A stretch of 29,938 bases of DNA, taken from NCBI GenBank assembly GCA_047605425.1, contig JASGFT010000047.1, forward strand, positions 1 through 29,938, read 5' to 3'. The DNA is from JAKPAM01 sp047605425 (GTDB lineage: Bacteria > Pseudomonadota > Gammaproteobacteria > Burkholderiales > Burkholderiaceae_E). This document shows positions 22,153 through 29,748 of this stretch, piece by piece (position 1 is the first letter of the stretch; each line of letters opens with the position of its first letter). A program made the position numbers and the translations under genes. The notes below the pieces were generated by a model. The model was not told the origin of the DNA, ran no database searches, and saw only the letters and a program-made list of their open reading frames with translations.

Positions 22153-22184
22153 TCACGACACGAATTGCAGAATTCATGTCGTGA
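22153..22184. promoter_or_regulatory. 32-nt near-perfect palindrome upstream of alpA
   Basis: TCACGACACGAATT (22153-22166) and AATTCATGTCGTGA (22171-22184) are inverted copies with one mismatch around GCAG. The site is AT-rich and sits in the 108-nt gap before alpA. The flanking run of seven T lies on the wrong side for an intrinsic terminator on either strand, so an operator is the better reading. Confidence 0.65.
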
Positions 22185-22202
22185 CCCGACCGAAGCTTGT
22201 CG

Positions 22203-22937
22203 CTACAAAGCCGATTTTTTGTCGTCGACAGGCAGCTCGGAGAGCAGCCGAATCTCGGACAAGGGCATGGTGGCAAACAGCGGCGAATGCTCAGCGTAGT
22301 AGCGCTCAAGCGTTCTTTGTTCGGCCACGCCCTTCTGCTCAAGAACCTCAGCGATCGCGGCCCTCAGCGCCTCATCGTCGGTGCACTCTCTCGATCTGGC
22401 CCGGTCCATGCGATTGACCTCGACCATCGCCGCGAGCCGCATCGACTTCGTCGCGGCGTCGGTGCTCTGGCGCCTCCCTCGCGGCGCCGCCCAGCCCAAT
22501 GCGGCATCGAGGTTCGGGGGTTTGCCATTGTCGAGATTGACGCGTGCTTGCTGCACTCCTTCTACAAACCACGCGGCAAGATCGGAGTCCAATCGGTTGT
22601 GGCGCCCAATCGCGGTGGCAAGCTCAGTGAGCAGGACGTCGAATGCCAGCCGAATACCAGCCTTGGCCTCATCCACGCGCCCCTCGCTCTCCTTCAGCAC
22701 CTGGAGGTAGACAGCTTTCTTCGAATCGGCATCCGCGGGCGTTTCGTCTCCTGCGGCCGTCGGATCACCGATACCCTGTAGAGCAGTCTCCACAGCCCGA
22801 GCTGTAGCCTCCAGATCGGCTTTCGCTTGGGCCAAGCGGGGAAAGGCGTCGAGCGCCTGGCGAATGCGCGCACGGCGCTGCCTCTCGAACGTCTCATCGC
22901 AGGAGCCATCAGGCACGGGCAGTTCGGGAGCGATCAC
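22203..22937 (-). CDS. Hypothetical protein coupled to the integrase, 244 aa
   Basis: This 244-residue protein starts at a GTG that overlaps the integrase stop (GTGA). It is almost wholly helical and charged: FERQRRARIRQALDAFPRLAQAKADLEATARAVETAL, then SKKAVYLQVLKESEGRVDEAKAGIRLAFDVLLTELATAIGRHNRLDSDLAAWFVEGVQQARVNL. It has no signal peptide, membrane segment or enzyme motif that I recognise. Similar helical genes next to integrases in islands are uncharacterised. Its coupling suggests expression with the integrase. Confidence 0.75.
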   Translation of the reverse strand: MIAPELPVPDGSCDETFERQRRARIRQALDAFPRLAQAKADLEATARAVETALQGIGDPTAAGDETPADADSKKAVYLQVLKESEGRVDEAKAGIRLAFDVLLTELATAIGRHNRLDSDLAAWFVEGVQQARVNLDNGKPPNLDAALGWAAPRGRRQSTDAATKSMRLAAMVEVNRMDRARSRECTDDEALRAAIAEVLEQKGVAEQRTLERYYAEHSPLFATMPLSEIRLLSELPVDDKKSAL

Positions 22938-24184
22938 GCCGCCCGCCTGATCGGCACGACGGCGTCACTGGCCGCCGCCTGAAGGTAGTTCGCCCAAGCG
23001 ACCATCATCTCGGTGCGGCGTTCGATGTGCACCCCGCGCAAGTAGGCGGCGTCGGTCAGACTGCCCTTCGCGTGGCTGAGCTGAGCCTTCACGATCTCCG
23101 TGGGATAGCCCATCTCCTCCAGAGCCGTGGCCACAAGGGCTCGCAGGCCGTGACCGGTGATCTGCCCCTTCATGCCCATCTTGTCGATCGCCTGCAGGAC
23201 GATGTTCTCGGACGGCATCTGATCGATGCTGTTCGGCGAGGCGAACGTGTACCGGTCCGTGTTGATCGACTTCAGTTCCTCTAGCATCGCGACCGCCTGG
23301 GGTGGCAGCGGCACGACGTGCGGCCGCCGCTTCTTCATTCGCTCGGCGGGTATGGTCCATCGACCCGCCGGCAGGTCGAACTCCTCCCAGGTCGCGCCGC
23401 GGATTTCACCGGTACGGCACGCCGTCCACAGAATCATCCAGACGATGCCGATCGTCGACGGATGGCCTTGGTAGCCCGCCAGTTTCTGGAGAAATGCCGG
23501 CAGCTCGGCAGGTTTGATGCTGGCGAAGTGCTCGCGCGTCGGCGCGGCGTGGGCGCCGGCCATGTGGGCCACCGGATTGTCGCGGCGCCGGCCGGTCTGC
23601 ACTGCGAAGGCCAGGACAGCCCCGACCCGCTGTCGAACGCGCCGCAGCGTTTCCAGCTTGCCCGCCTCCTCCAGCGGATTCAGGATGGCCATGATGTCCT
23701 GCGGCGTCAGCGCGGCGACTGGACGCCTCCCGATCTTCGGATAGACGTAGTCGCGCATCGCCTGGCGGATCTGTTCGATATGGCCTTCGGTCCACTTCTT
23801 CGGTACCGAACGCTTCGCGATCCACTGCTCGGCGACGACCTCGAAGGTGTTCTTCGACGCCTCCTGCCGCTCAAGCCTCATCTCGCGGCCGTGCTGGACC
23901 GGGTCAATCCCTTGACGGACAAGCTCGCGCGCTTCCGACGCCTTGTCGCGCGCGGCCTTCAGGCCAACGTCCGGGTACTCGCCGAGCGCCAGCAGCCGCT
24001 CCTTCCCATCCAGGATGTACCGGAGCCGCCAGTGCTTCGTCGGCGCGCCCTTGGTCGCCCGCACCAGCAGGTAGAGCCCCCGACCATCATTCAGCTTGCG
24101 ATCGGCTGGCGCCCCGTCCTTCTGGCCGGGCTTTGCGCTTCGGACAACCAGATCGGTCAGCGCTTCAACAAGCTTCTTCGGCAT
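22934..24184 (-). CDS. P4-type tyrosine integrase
   Basis: This 416-residue site-specific recombinase inserts the element at the adjacent tRNA-Ser. Residues 10-95 form the DUF4102 N-terminal arm-binding domain (LTDLVVRSAKPGQKDG.. RKLNDGRGLYLLV .. LGEYPDVGLKAARDKA). Residues about 113-200 form the SAM-like core-binding domain. The catalytic domain shows Arg257 (ACRTGEIRG), Lys284/285, His345 and Arg348 (HGLRAL), His371 (LSHAKG) and the nucleophile Tyr381 (AAYLRG), so it looks active. The ATG has GGAG seven bases upstream. Paired heptamers at 24202-24220 lie in its promoter region, so it may autoregulate. Confidence 0.95.
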   Translation of the reverse strand: MPKKLVEALTDLVVRSAKPGQKDGAPADRKLNDGRGLYLLVRATKGAPTKHWRLRYILDGKERLLALGEYPDVGLKAARDKASEARELVRQGIDPVQHGREMRLERQEASKNTFEVVAEQWIAKRSVPKKWTEGHIEQIRQAMRDYVYPKIGRRPVAALTPQDIMAILNPLEEAGKLETLRRVRQRVGAVLAFAVQTGRRRDNPVAHMAGAHAAPTREHFASIKPAELPAFLQKLAGYQGHPSTIGIVWMILWTACRTGEIRGATWEEFDLPAGRWTIPAERMKKRRPHVVPLPPQAVAMLEELKSINTDRYTFASPNSIDQMPSENIVLQAIDKMGMKGQITGHGLRALVATALEEMGYPTEIVKAQLSHAKGSLTDAAYLRGVHIERRTEMMVAWANYLQAAASDAVVPIRRAA

Positions 24185-24201
24185 CGCTTGCTCCGGGATG
24201 T

Positions 24202-24220
24202 GTACCCGGAAACGTACCCG
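24202..24220 (+). repeat. Paired GTACCCG heptamers, candidate integrase arm site (right end)
   Basis: GTACCCG at 24202-24208 and 24214-24220 repeats the pattern and the 12-nt period seen at 9954-9972. It lies 18 nt upstream of the integrase start and about 136 nt from the tRNA 3' end, the usual place for an arm site. Confidence 0.6.
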
Positions 24221-24355
24221 CTACCGAATGCGACGTCAAGACAACGGCAGATAACTCCGGATGAGTATTCCGCTCATAAGCTGCTGTTTTTCAGGGGTTG
24301 GGGGCCGGATTTCTGCTGGCATTGCGCCAACGCGACCACTGCTGACAACTCAAAC

Positions 24356-24446
24356 TGGCGGAGAGAGGGGGATTCGAACCCCCGAAGGGCTGTTAACCCT
24401 TACACGCTTTCCAGGCGTGCGACTTAAACCGCTCATCCATCTCTCC
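24356..24446 (-). tRNA. tRNA-Ser (anticodon GGA)
   Basis: The minus strand reads GGAGAGA ... TCTCTCC-G-CCA, a perfect 7-bp acceptor stem with encoded CCA. The anticodon stem CACGC/GCGTG holds loop CTGGAAA, giving anticodon GGA for UCC/UCU serine codons. A long variable arm (AAGGGTTAACAGCCCTT) marks a class II tRNA, and the T-arm GGGGG-TTCGAAT-CCCCC is complete. Its 3' end faces the integrase and is the attachment target of the element; the gene is intact after insertion. Confidence 0.97.
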
Positions 24447-24468
24447 GGGACGGCGGATGATAGCAAAC

Positions 24469-26853
24469 TCACCGCCAACGGGGAAACCGGATCTGCTCGA
24501 CGAGTTGGCGCGTCGAGGCCGCCGGCGGCGGCGTCAGCAGCGACCCCAGGATGATGAGCGCGAAACCGACCGGCACGCCGAAAACGCCGGCGGTCACCGG
24601 CTGCACGCCCCACCACAGGTTGTCCGTGGCGGCCGGCGGCAGCCCGATCAGCGCGCGCAGCCACGGCATCGTGATCGCCATGTAGCCCAGCGCGGTCGAG
24701 AACCCGGCCAGCATCCCGGCGACGGCGCCCACGCCGGTGGCCCGCTTCCAGAACACGCCACAAACCAGCGCCGGAAACAGGCCCGAGGCCGCCAGCGAGA
24801 ACGCGGCGGCCACCAGGTCCAGGATCGCCGCCGGCTTGTTCGACGCGACGAAGGCGGCGGTGATCGCGATCACCAGCAGCAGCACCTTCGAGATCAGCAC
24901 GCGGCGCGCTTCGGGCGCGCGACTGTTCAGCGTCTTGAAGTACAGGTCGTGCGCCAGCGCGTTGGTGATCGTCAGCAGCAGCCCGTCCGCCGTCGACAAG
25001 GCCGCGGCCAGCCCGCCGGCGGCGACCAGGCCCGAAATCACGTAAGGCAGGCCGGCGATCTCCGGCGTGGCCAGCACGACCATGTCCTCGCCGATCGCGA
25101 CCTCGGCGAGTTGGACGATGCCGTCGCCGTTGACGTCGGCGATCCTCAGCAGGCTCGGGTCGACCTGGGTCCAGGTCTGCACCCATCCGGGCAGGTTCGA
25201 ATACAGGCTGCCGACCAACTCGTGATAGATGACGTACTTGACGAGCACCGCCAGCGCGGGTGCCGTCACGTACAGCAGCACGATGAAGCCCAGCGACCAC
25301 GCGACCGAGCGCCGCGCCGCCGCGACCGACGGGGTCGTGTAGTAGCGCGTCAGCACGTGCGGCAAGCCGGCCGTCCCCAGCATCAGGCAGAAGATCAGCG
25401 CGAGGAAATGACGGCGGTCGGCATCGCGGGTCGCTTCGTCTCCTCCCGGGAACGGTTCGGCATGCCGCAGCGGCGGTCGCGCGCGCGCGCCGTCGGCCGC
25501 CTGCTGACGCCATTGCTCGCGCGCCTGCTCCTCGCCGCGCGGGTAGCGCGCCAGCGCCCGCTCGGCCTCGTCGATCGCTTGCGCGTCGCGCGCGGCGCGC
25601 GCGTCGGCCAGCGCTTGCTCGAGCGCCGCCCTGCCGTCGCGATAGGCGCCGGACGGATCGCGCAGCCGCTCGCGCGCGGCCAGCGCTTCGCGGCCGAAAT
25701 GCTCGCGCACCTCGCGCTCGCGCGGATCGTTGATCAGCTTCTCCTCGATCTGCGTGACGCGTTCGAGCTGCTTGCCGTAGACGATCTGCGGCAGCGGTAC
25801 GCCGGTCTGCTCGATGGCCAGCCAGGCGACCGGGATCAGGTAGGCGATGATCAGGATGATGTACTGCGCGACCTGGGTCCAGGTGACGGCCCGCATCCCG
25901 CCCAGGAACGAGCACACCAGCACGCCGGCCAGCCCGAGCAGGATGCCGACCGTGAAGTCGACGCCGGTCAGCCAGGTCGTGATCAGCCCCACCGCATAGA
26001 TCTGCGCGACGACGTAGGTGAACGAGCAGACGATCGTCAGCACGACGGCCACCAGGCGCGCGATCGCGCCGCCGTAGCGCGCGCCGATGAAGTCCGGAAT
26101 CGTGTAGCGCGCGAACCGCCTCAGGTACGGCGCGATCAGCAGCGCGACCAGCACGTAGCCGCCGGTCCAGCCGATGACGAAGGCCAGCCCCGCGTAGCCC
26201 TTCAGGTAGAGGCTGCCGGCCAGCCCGATGAACGAGGCGGCCGACATCCAGTCGGCCGCCGTCGCCATGCCGTTGAACACCGCCGGAACCCGGCGGCCGG
26301 CCACGTAGTAGGCGACCGGGTCGTTGGTGCGGCTGATGATGCCGATCACCGCGTACAGCAGGATCGTCGCGGCCAGGAAGATGTGGCCGATCGTCTGGCG
26401 CGGCATGCCGACGGTCTCGGCCACGCCCAGCGCCATCACGAACAGCACGAAACCGGCGGTGAACCACGCGTAGATGCGCGCCAGCCGCCGGGCGATCGCG
26501 CGCTCGTCGACCGGGGCGCCTCGACCGCCGCCTCGACCGCCGCCTCGACCGCCGTCGCGATCGTCATCGCCGACGCCGTGGCGCCGGTCGGCGCGCCCCA
26601 TCGCCCACGCGTACGCGCAGACGATCAGCAGGTACAGGACCGGCGCGCCCTGCGCGCCCAGGAAGAAGCTGAACGGCCAGCCGAAGAACGAGAAGTTCAG
26701 CACGCGCGCGTAGTAGACGCCGCCGAACGTGACGACGGCCCACAGCAGCAGCAGCGCGGCCGTCAGCCGCACGTTGGCGCGCCAGTGCGCGGCCGGTCCG
26801 AGCCGTTCGAGTCCGGCCGCCGGCCGCCGGCGCGAATCGCGCCGAGCGCTCAA
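24469..26853 (-). CDS. Sodium:solute (acetate-type) symporter, DUF4212 small subunit fused to VC_2705-type large subunit
   Basis: This 794-residue inner-membrane protein has residues 23-86 matching the DUF4212 small subunit (HWRANVRLTAALLLLWAVVTFGGVYYARVL, FFGWPFSFFLGAQGA). A Gly/Arg/Asp linker (87-116) is coded by a 12-nt repeat. From residue 122 on it is the SSS-family symporter: TIGHIFLAATILLYAVIGI, VFNGMATAADWMSAASFIGLAGSLYLKGYAGLAFVIGW, the family's long charged insertion (QIEEKLINDPREREV...) and an EF-hand-like loop DVNGDGIVQLAE (about 573-584). The two subunits are normally separate genes. The TTG start overlaps the acs stop (TTGA), so it is coupled to acs, and acetate or a similar acid is the likely substrate. 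Confidence 0.85.
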   Translation of the reverse strand: MSARRDSRRRPAAGLERLGPAAHWRANVRLTAALLLLWAVVTFGGVYYARVLNFSFFGWPFSFFLGAQGAPVLYLLIVCAYAWAMGRADRRHGVGDDDRDGGRGGGRGGGRGAPVDERAIARRLARIYAWFTAGFVLFVMALGVAETVGMPRQTIGHIFLAATILLYAVIGIISRTNDPVAYYVAGRRVPAVFNGMATAADWMSAASFIGLAGSLYLKGYAGLAFVIGWTGGYVLVALLIAPYLRRFARYTIPDFIGARYGGAIARLVAVVLTIVCSFTYVVAQIYAVGLITTWLTGVDFTVGILLGLAGVLVCSFLGGMRAVTWTQVAQYIILIIAYLIPVAWLAIEQTGVPLPQIVYGKQLERVTQIEEKLINDPREREVREHFGREALAARERLRDPSGAYRDGRAALEQALADARAARDAQAIDEAERALARYPRGEEQAREQWRQQAADGARARPPLRHAEPFPGGDEATRDADRRHFLALIFCLMLGTAGLPHVLTRYYTTPSVAAARRSVAWSLGFIVLLYVTAPALAVLVKYVIYHELVGSLYSNLPGWVQTWTQVDPSLLRIADVNGDGIVQLAEVAIGEDMVVLATPEIAGLPYVISGLVAAGGLAAALSTADGLLLTITNALAHDLYFKTLNSRAPEARRVLISKVLLLVIAITAAFVASNKPAAILDLVAAAFSLAASGLFPALVCGVFWKRATGVGAVAGMLAGFSTALGYMAITMPWLRALIGLPPAATDNLWWGVQPVTAGVFGVPVGFALIILGSLLTPPPAASTRQLVEQIRFPRWR
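26519..26554. repeat. 12-nt tandem repeat in the symporter fusion linker
   Basis: Three consecutive copies of CCTCGACCGCCG code for the Gly-Gly-Arg-Gly repeats that join the DUF4212 and SSS parts. Copy number could vary without breaking the frame. Confidence 0.85.
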
Positions 26854-28832
26854 AGCACCTGCTTCAACTGCTCGAGGATCGCCGGATTCTCCAGCGTCGA
26901 GACGTCCTGCGTGATCTCCTCGCCGCGGGCGATGACCCGCAGCAGGCGCCGCATGATCTTGCCCGAGCGGGTCTTCGGCAGGTTGTCGCCGAAACGCACC
27001 TCCTTGGGCTTGGCGATCGGGCCGATCTCCTTGCCGACCCAGTCGCGCAGCGACTTGGCGACTTCCGCTGCGGCGGCGCCGCTGGGCCGCGCGCCCTTGA
27101 GCACGACGAAGGCGACGATCGCCTCGCCGGTGACGTCGTCGGGACGGCCGACGACCGCCGCCTCGGCGACCAGCTTGTTGGCGACCAGCGCCGACTCGAT
27201 CTCCATCGTGCCCATCCGGTGGCCCGAGACGTTCAGCACGTCGTCGATGCGGCCGGTGATCGTGAAGTAGCCGGTGTCCTTGTTGCGCACCGCGCCGTCG
27301 CCGGCCAGGTAGAAGCCGTGCAGCTCGGGCGGGAAGTAGCTCTTGCTGAAGCGGTCGGGGTCGTTCCAGATCGTGCGGATCATCGCCGGCCAGGGCTTGC
27401 GGATGACCAGGAGCCCGCCCTGCCCGTTCGGCAGCTCGTGGCCGGTCTCGTCGACGACCGCCGCGTCGATGCCCGGGAACGGCAGCGTGCACGATCCGGG
27501 CACCAGCGGCGTGGCGCCCGGCAGCGGCGTGATCACGTGGGCGCCGGTCTCGGTCTGCCAGAACGTATCGACGATCGGGCAGCGGCCGCCGCCGACGTTC
27601 GTGTGGTACCAGATCCAGGCTTCGGGATTGATCGGTTCGCCGACCGACCCCAGCAGCCGCAGGCTCGACAGGTCGAACCGCGTCGGATGCGTCGCCCGGT
27701 CCGATTCGCAGGCCTTGATCAGCGCGCGGATCGCGGTCGGCGCCGTATAGAAGATCGAGACCTTGTGCCGGGCGATCATCCGCCAGAACCGGCTGCTGTC
27801 CGGATACGAGGGCACGCCCTCGAACACCACCTGGGTGGCGCCGGCCGCAAGCGGCCCGTATGCGACATACGAGTGCCCGGTGACCCAACCGATGTCGGCC
27901 GTGCACCAGAACACGTCGGTCGGCTTCAGGTCGAAGGTCCAGCGCATCGACAGCAGCGCGTGCAGCAGGTATCCGCCGGTCGAGTGCTGGACGCCCTTGG
28001 GCTTGCCGGTCGAGCCGGACGTGTACAGCACGAACAGCGGATGCTCGGCCGACACGTATTCGGGCGGGCAGTCGCTCGACTGCCCTTCGATCAACTGCGA
28101 CCAGGTGATCTCGCGCCCCTCGACCATCGGCACGGCCGCGCCGGTGCGCTGGTACACGACGACCTTGCGCACGGTCTCGCAGCCGCCCATCGCGAACGCG
28201 TCGTCGACGGCCGGCTTCAACGGGATGCTCCTGCCGCCGCGCACCTGCTCGTCGGCGGTGATCACCAGCGTGGCGCCGGCATCGTGGATCCGCTCCTGCA
28301 GGCTCTTGGCCGAGAAGCCGCCGAACACGACCGAGTGGATGATGCCGAGCCGCGCGCAGGCCTGCATCGCGACGACGCCCTCGATCGACATCGGCAGGTA
28401 GATGATCGCGCGTTCGCCTTTCTGGTAGCCGAGCGCCTTCAATCCGTTGGCGAACCGGCAGACCCGTTCGTGCAGCTCGCGGTAGGTCACGCTCGTGACC
28501 TGGCCGTCGTCGCTCTCGAACACGATCGCCGTCTTGTTCTCGGTCGGCGTGCCCAGGTGGCGATCCAGGCAGTTGGCCGAGGCGTTCAGCTCGCCGTCGT
28601 CGAACCACTTGTAGAACGGCGCGTTGCCGTCGTCCAGCGCCCGGGCGAACGGCTTGTGCCACTGGAGCTGCTCGCGCGCGTGCCGCGCCCAGAAGCCGAC
28701 GTGGTCCTCGTCCGCCTGCGCGCACAGCGCGCGATACTGGTCCATGCCCGATACGGCGGCCTGGCGGGCGAAGTCCGGTGGAGGGGGGAAGATGCGGTCT
28801 TCGACCAACAACGATTCGATGGCGCCTGCCAT
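26850..28832 (-). CDS. acs: Acetyl-CoA synthetase
   Basis: This 660-residue AMP-forming acetate:CoA ligase activates acetate with ATP and CoA to acetyl-CoA in the cytoplasm. Family motifs are in order: the P-loop YTSGSTGKPKG (about 269-279), WCTADIGWVTGHSYV, the adenylate site DTFWQTETG, GAVRNKDTGYFTITGRIDDVLNVSGHRMG (hinge) and the C-terminal catalytic Lys in PKTRSGKIMRR, the lysine commonly controlled by acetylation. Length is normal for Acs. The ATG has GGAGAG upstream. It is coupled to the symporter gene, giving an uptake-plus-activation pair. Confidence 0.97.
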   Translation of the reverse strand: MAGAIESLLVEDRIFPPPPDFARQAAVSGMDQYRALCAQADEDHVGFWARHAREQLQWHKPFARALDDGNAPFYKWFDDGELNASANCLDRHLGTPTENKTAIVFESDDGQVTSVTYRELHERVCRFANGLKALGYQKGERAIIYLPMSIEGVVAMQACARLGIIHSVVFGGFSAKSLQERIHDAGATLVITADEQVRGGRSIPLKPAVDDAFAMGGCETVRKVVVYQRTGAAVPMVEGREITWSQLIEGQSSDCPPEYVSAEHPLFVLYTSGSTGKPKGVQHSTGGYLLHALLSMRWTFDLKPTDVFWCTADIGWVTGHSYVAYGPLAAGATQVVFEGVPSYPDSSRFWRMIARHKVSIFYTAPTAIRALIKACESDRATHPTRFDLSSLRLLGSVGEPINPEAWIWYHTNVGGGRCPIVDTFWQTETGAHVITPLPGATPLVPGSCTLPFPGIDAAVVDETGHELPNGQGGLLVIRKPWPAMIRTIWNDPDRFSKSYFPPELHGFYLAGDGAVRNKDTGYFTITGRIDDVLNVSGHRMGTMEIESALVANKLVAEAAVVGRPDDVTGEAIVAFVVLKGARPSGAAAAEVAKSLRDWVGKEIGPIAKPKEVRFGDNLPKTRSGKIMRRLLRVIARGEEITQDVSTLENPAILEQLKQVL

Positions 28833-29057
28833 GGTGTCTCTCCTGTCATTGTCTTTCGTATCTCGTATCGGGCTCGATACGATCGCGGCCGAACCTCACG
28901 CATCCGCCGAGAATGTGATCGTAACAGTAGGCAGGGAGACTTACTCGCGACTTACGCTGCCCGGACCGTCCCGGGCGGCGGGCCGGGACGGGCGATCCGT
29001 TAGAATCGCGCGGATCCCGCGCGGCGCGCGCCCCTCATCCCTCCCCTCATTTTTCGC

Positions 29058-29723
29058 ATGGCCAAGAAACGTCTCGACCCGTCCCGCCCGGTGCCCGTGC
29101 TGCGCCCGTTGCCCGCGCTGATCTTCGCCAGCCGCTGGCTGCAGCTACCGCTGTACCTGGGGCTGATCGTCGCCCAGGTCGTCTACGTCGTGCTGTTCTT
29201 CGAGGAGCTGGTCCACCTGGTGATGCTGCTTTGGAGCCCCGACGCGCTGCACCACGCCGCGGACCGGCTGCACATCGCCGCCGACAACAAGGAAACCGTG
29301 GTGATGATCATCGTGCTGTCGTTGATCGACGTCGTGATGATCTCGAACCTGCTGATCATGGTCATCGTCGGCGGCTACGAGACCTTCGTGTCGCGGCTGA
29401 ACCTGGACGAGCACCCGGACCAGCCCGAGTGGCTGTCGCACGTCAACGCCAACGTGCTGAAGGTCAAGCTGGGCACGGCGATCATCGGCATCTCGTCGAT
29501 CCACCTGCTCAAGACCTTCATCTCGACCAATACGGTGTCGGACAAGTCGCTGCTGTGGCAGACGGTCATCCATTGCGTCTTCCTGCTGTCGGCGCTGGCG
29601 ATCGCACTGATCGATCGCGTAATGGTCCATCATTCGGATCTGGAGAACCACGAGGCCGGCCCGTCCGCGGCGCCGGACCCGACGCACGCGGTACGCCCCC
29701 CGGCCGAGCCGCCCGACCATTGA
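29058..29723 (+). CDS. YqhA/UPF0114 (TIGR00645) family membrane protein
   Basis: This 221-residue inner-membrane protein has about four hydrophobic segments: IFASRWLQLPLYLGLIVAQVVYVVLFF, VVMIIVLSLIDVVMISNLLIMVIVGGYETFV, LGTAIIGISSIHLLKTFI and VIHCVFLLSALAIALIDRVM. It carries the family signatures SRWLQLPLYLGL and NLLIMVIVGGYETFVSRL. The C-terminal tail is Pro/Ala-rich and variable. The function is unknown. It runs toward the fumarase gene 25 nt downstream, a neighbourhood I recall from other betaproteobacteria. The 225-nt gap to the divergent acs gene should hold both promoters; no clear consensus was seen. Confidence 0.9.
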   Translation: MAKKRLDPSRPVPVLRPLPALIFASRWLQLPLYLGLIVAQVVYVVLFFEELVHLVMLLWSPDALHHAADRLHIAADNKETVVMIIVLSLIDVVMISNLLIMVIVGGYETFVSRLNLDEHPDQPEWLSHVNANVLKVKLGTAIIGISSIHLLKTFISTNTVSDKSLLWQTVIHCVFLLSALAIALIDRVMVHHSDLENHEAGPSAAPDPTHAVRPPAEPPDH

Positions 29724-29748
29724 CTCTACTTTCAGGCTTGTCGTCACC

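Larger units (their letters stand above)
9900..24366. mobile_element. Integrated prophage-like / satellite-like element at tRNA-Ser
   Basis: A roughly 14.4-kb block runs from the tRNA-Ser 3' end leftward to about 9.9 kb. It has a P4-type integrase next to the tRNA, AlpA-like, replication initiator, DnaB helicase, Rha antirepressor, small DNA-binding proteins, three virion-internal-like proteins and an immunity-RNA-like leader. Nearly all genes are on the minus strand with 1-4-nt overlaps. Paired GTACCCG heptamers at both ends support the boundaries. The right end is firm (tRNA 3' end). The left end is approximate, because I could not find a clear copy of the tRNA 3' sequence there. No terminase, portal, capsid, tail-tube or lysis gene is present. 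Confidence 0.8.

Noticed and set aside
10135..24294. Shared 11-mer CCCCTGAAAAA near both element ends, in opposite orientation
   Set aside because: The match does not extend beyond 11 nt, and such matches are expected by chance over a 14-kb stretch.
24457..27270. Long plus-strand open frame over the symporter and acs
   Set aside because: Antisense artefact of GC-rich DNA; the minus-strand genes have full family motifs.
27219..29003. Plus-strand 594-codon frame opposite acs
   Set aside because: Low-complexity Arg/Asp/Gln-rich translation without motifs, fully antisense to acs.
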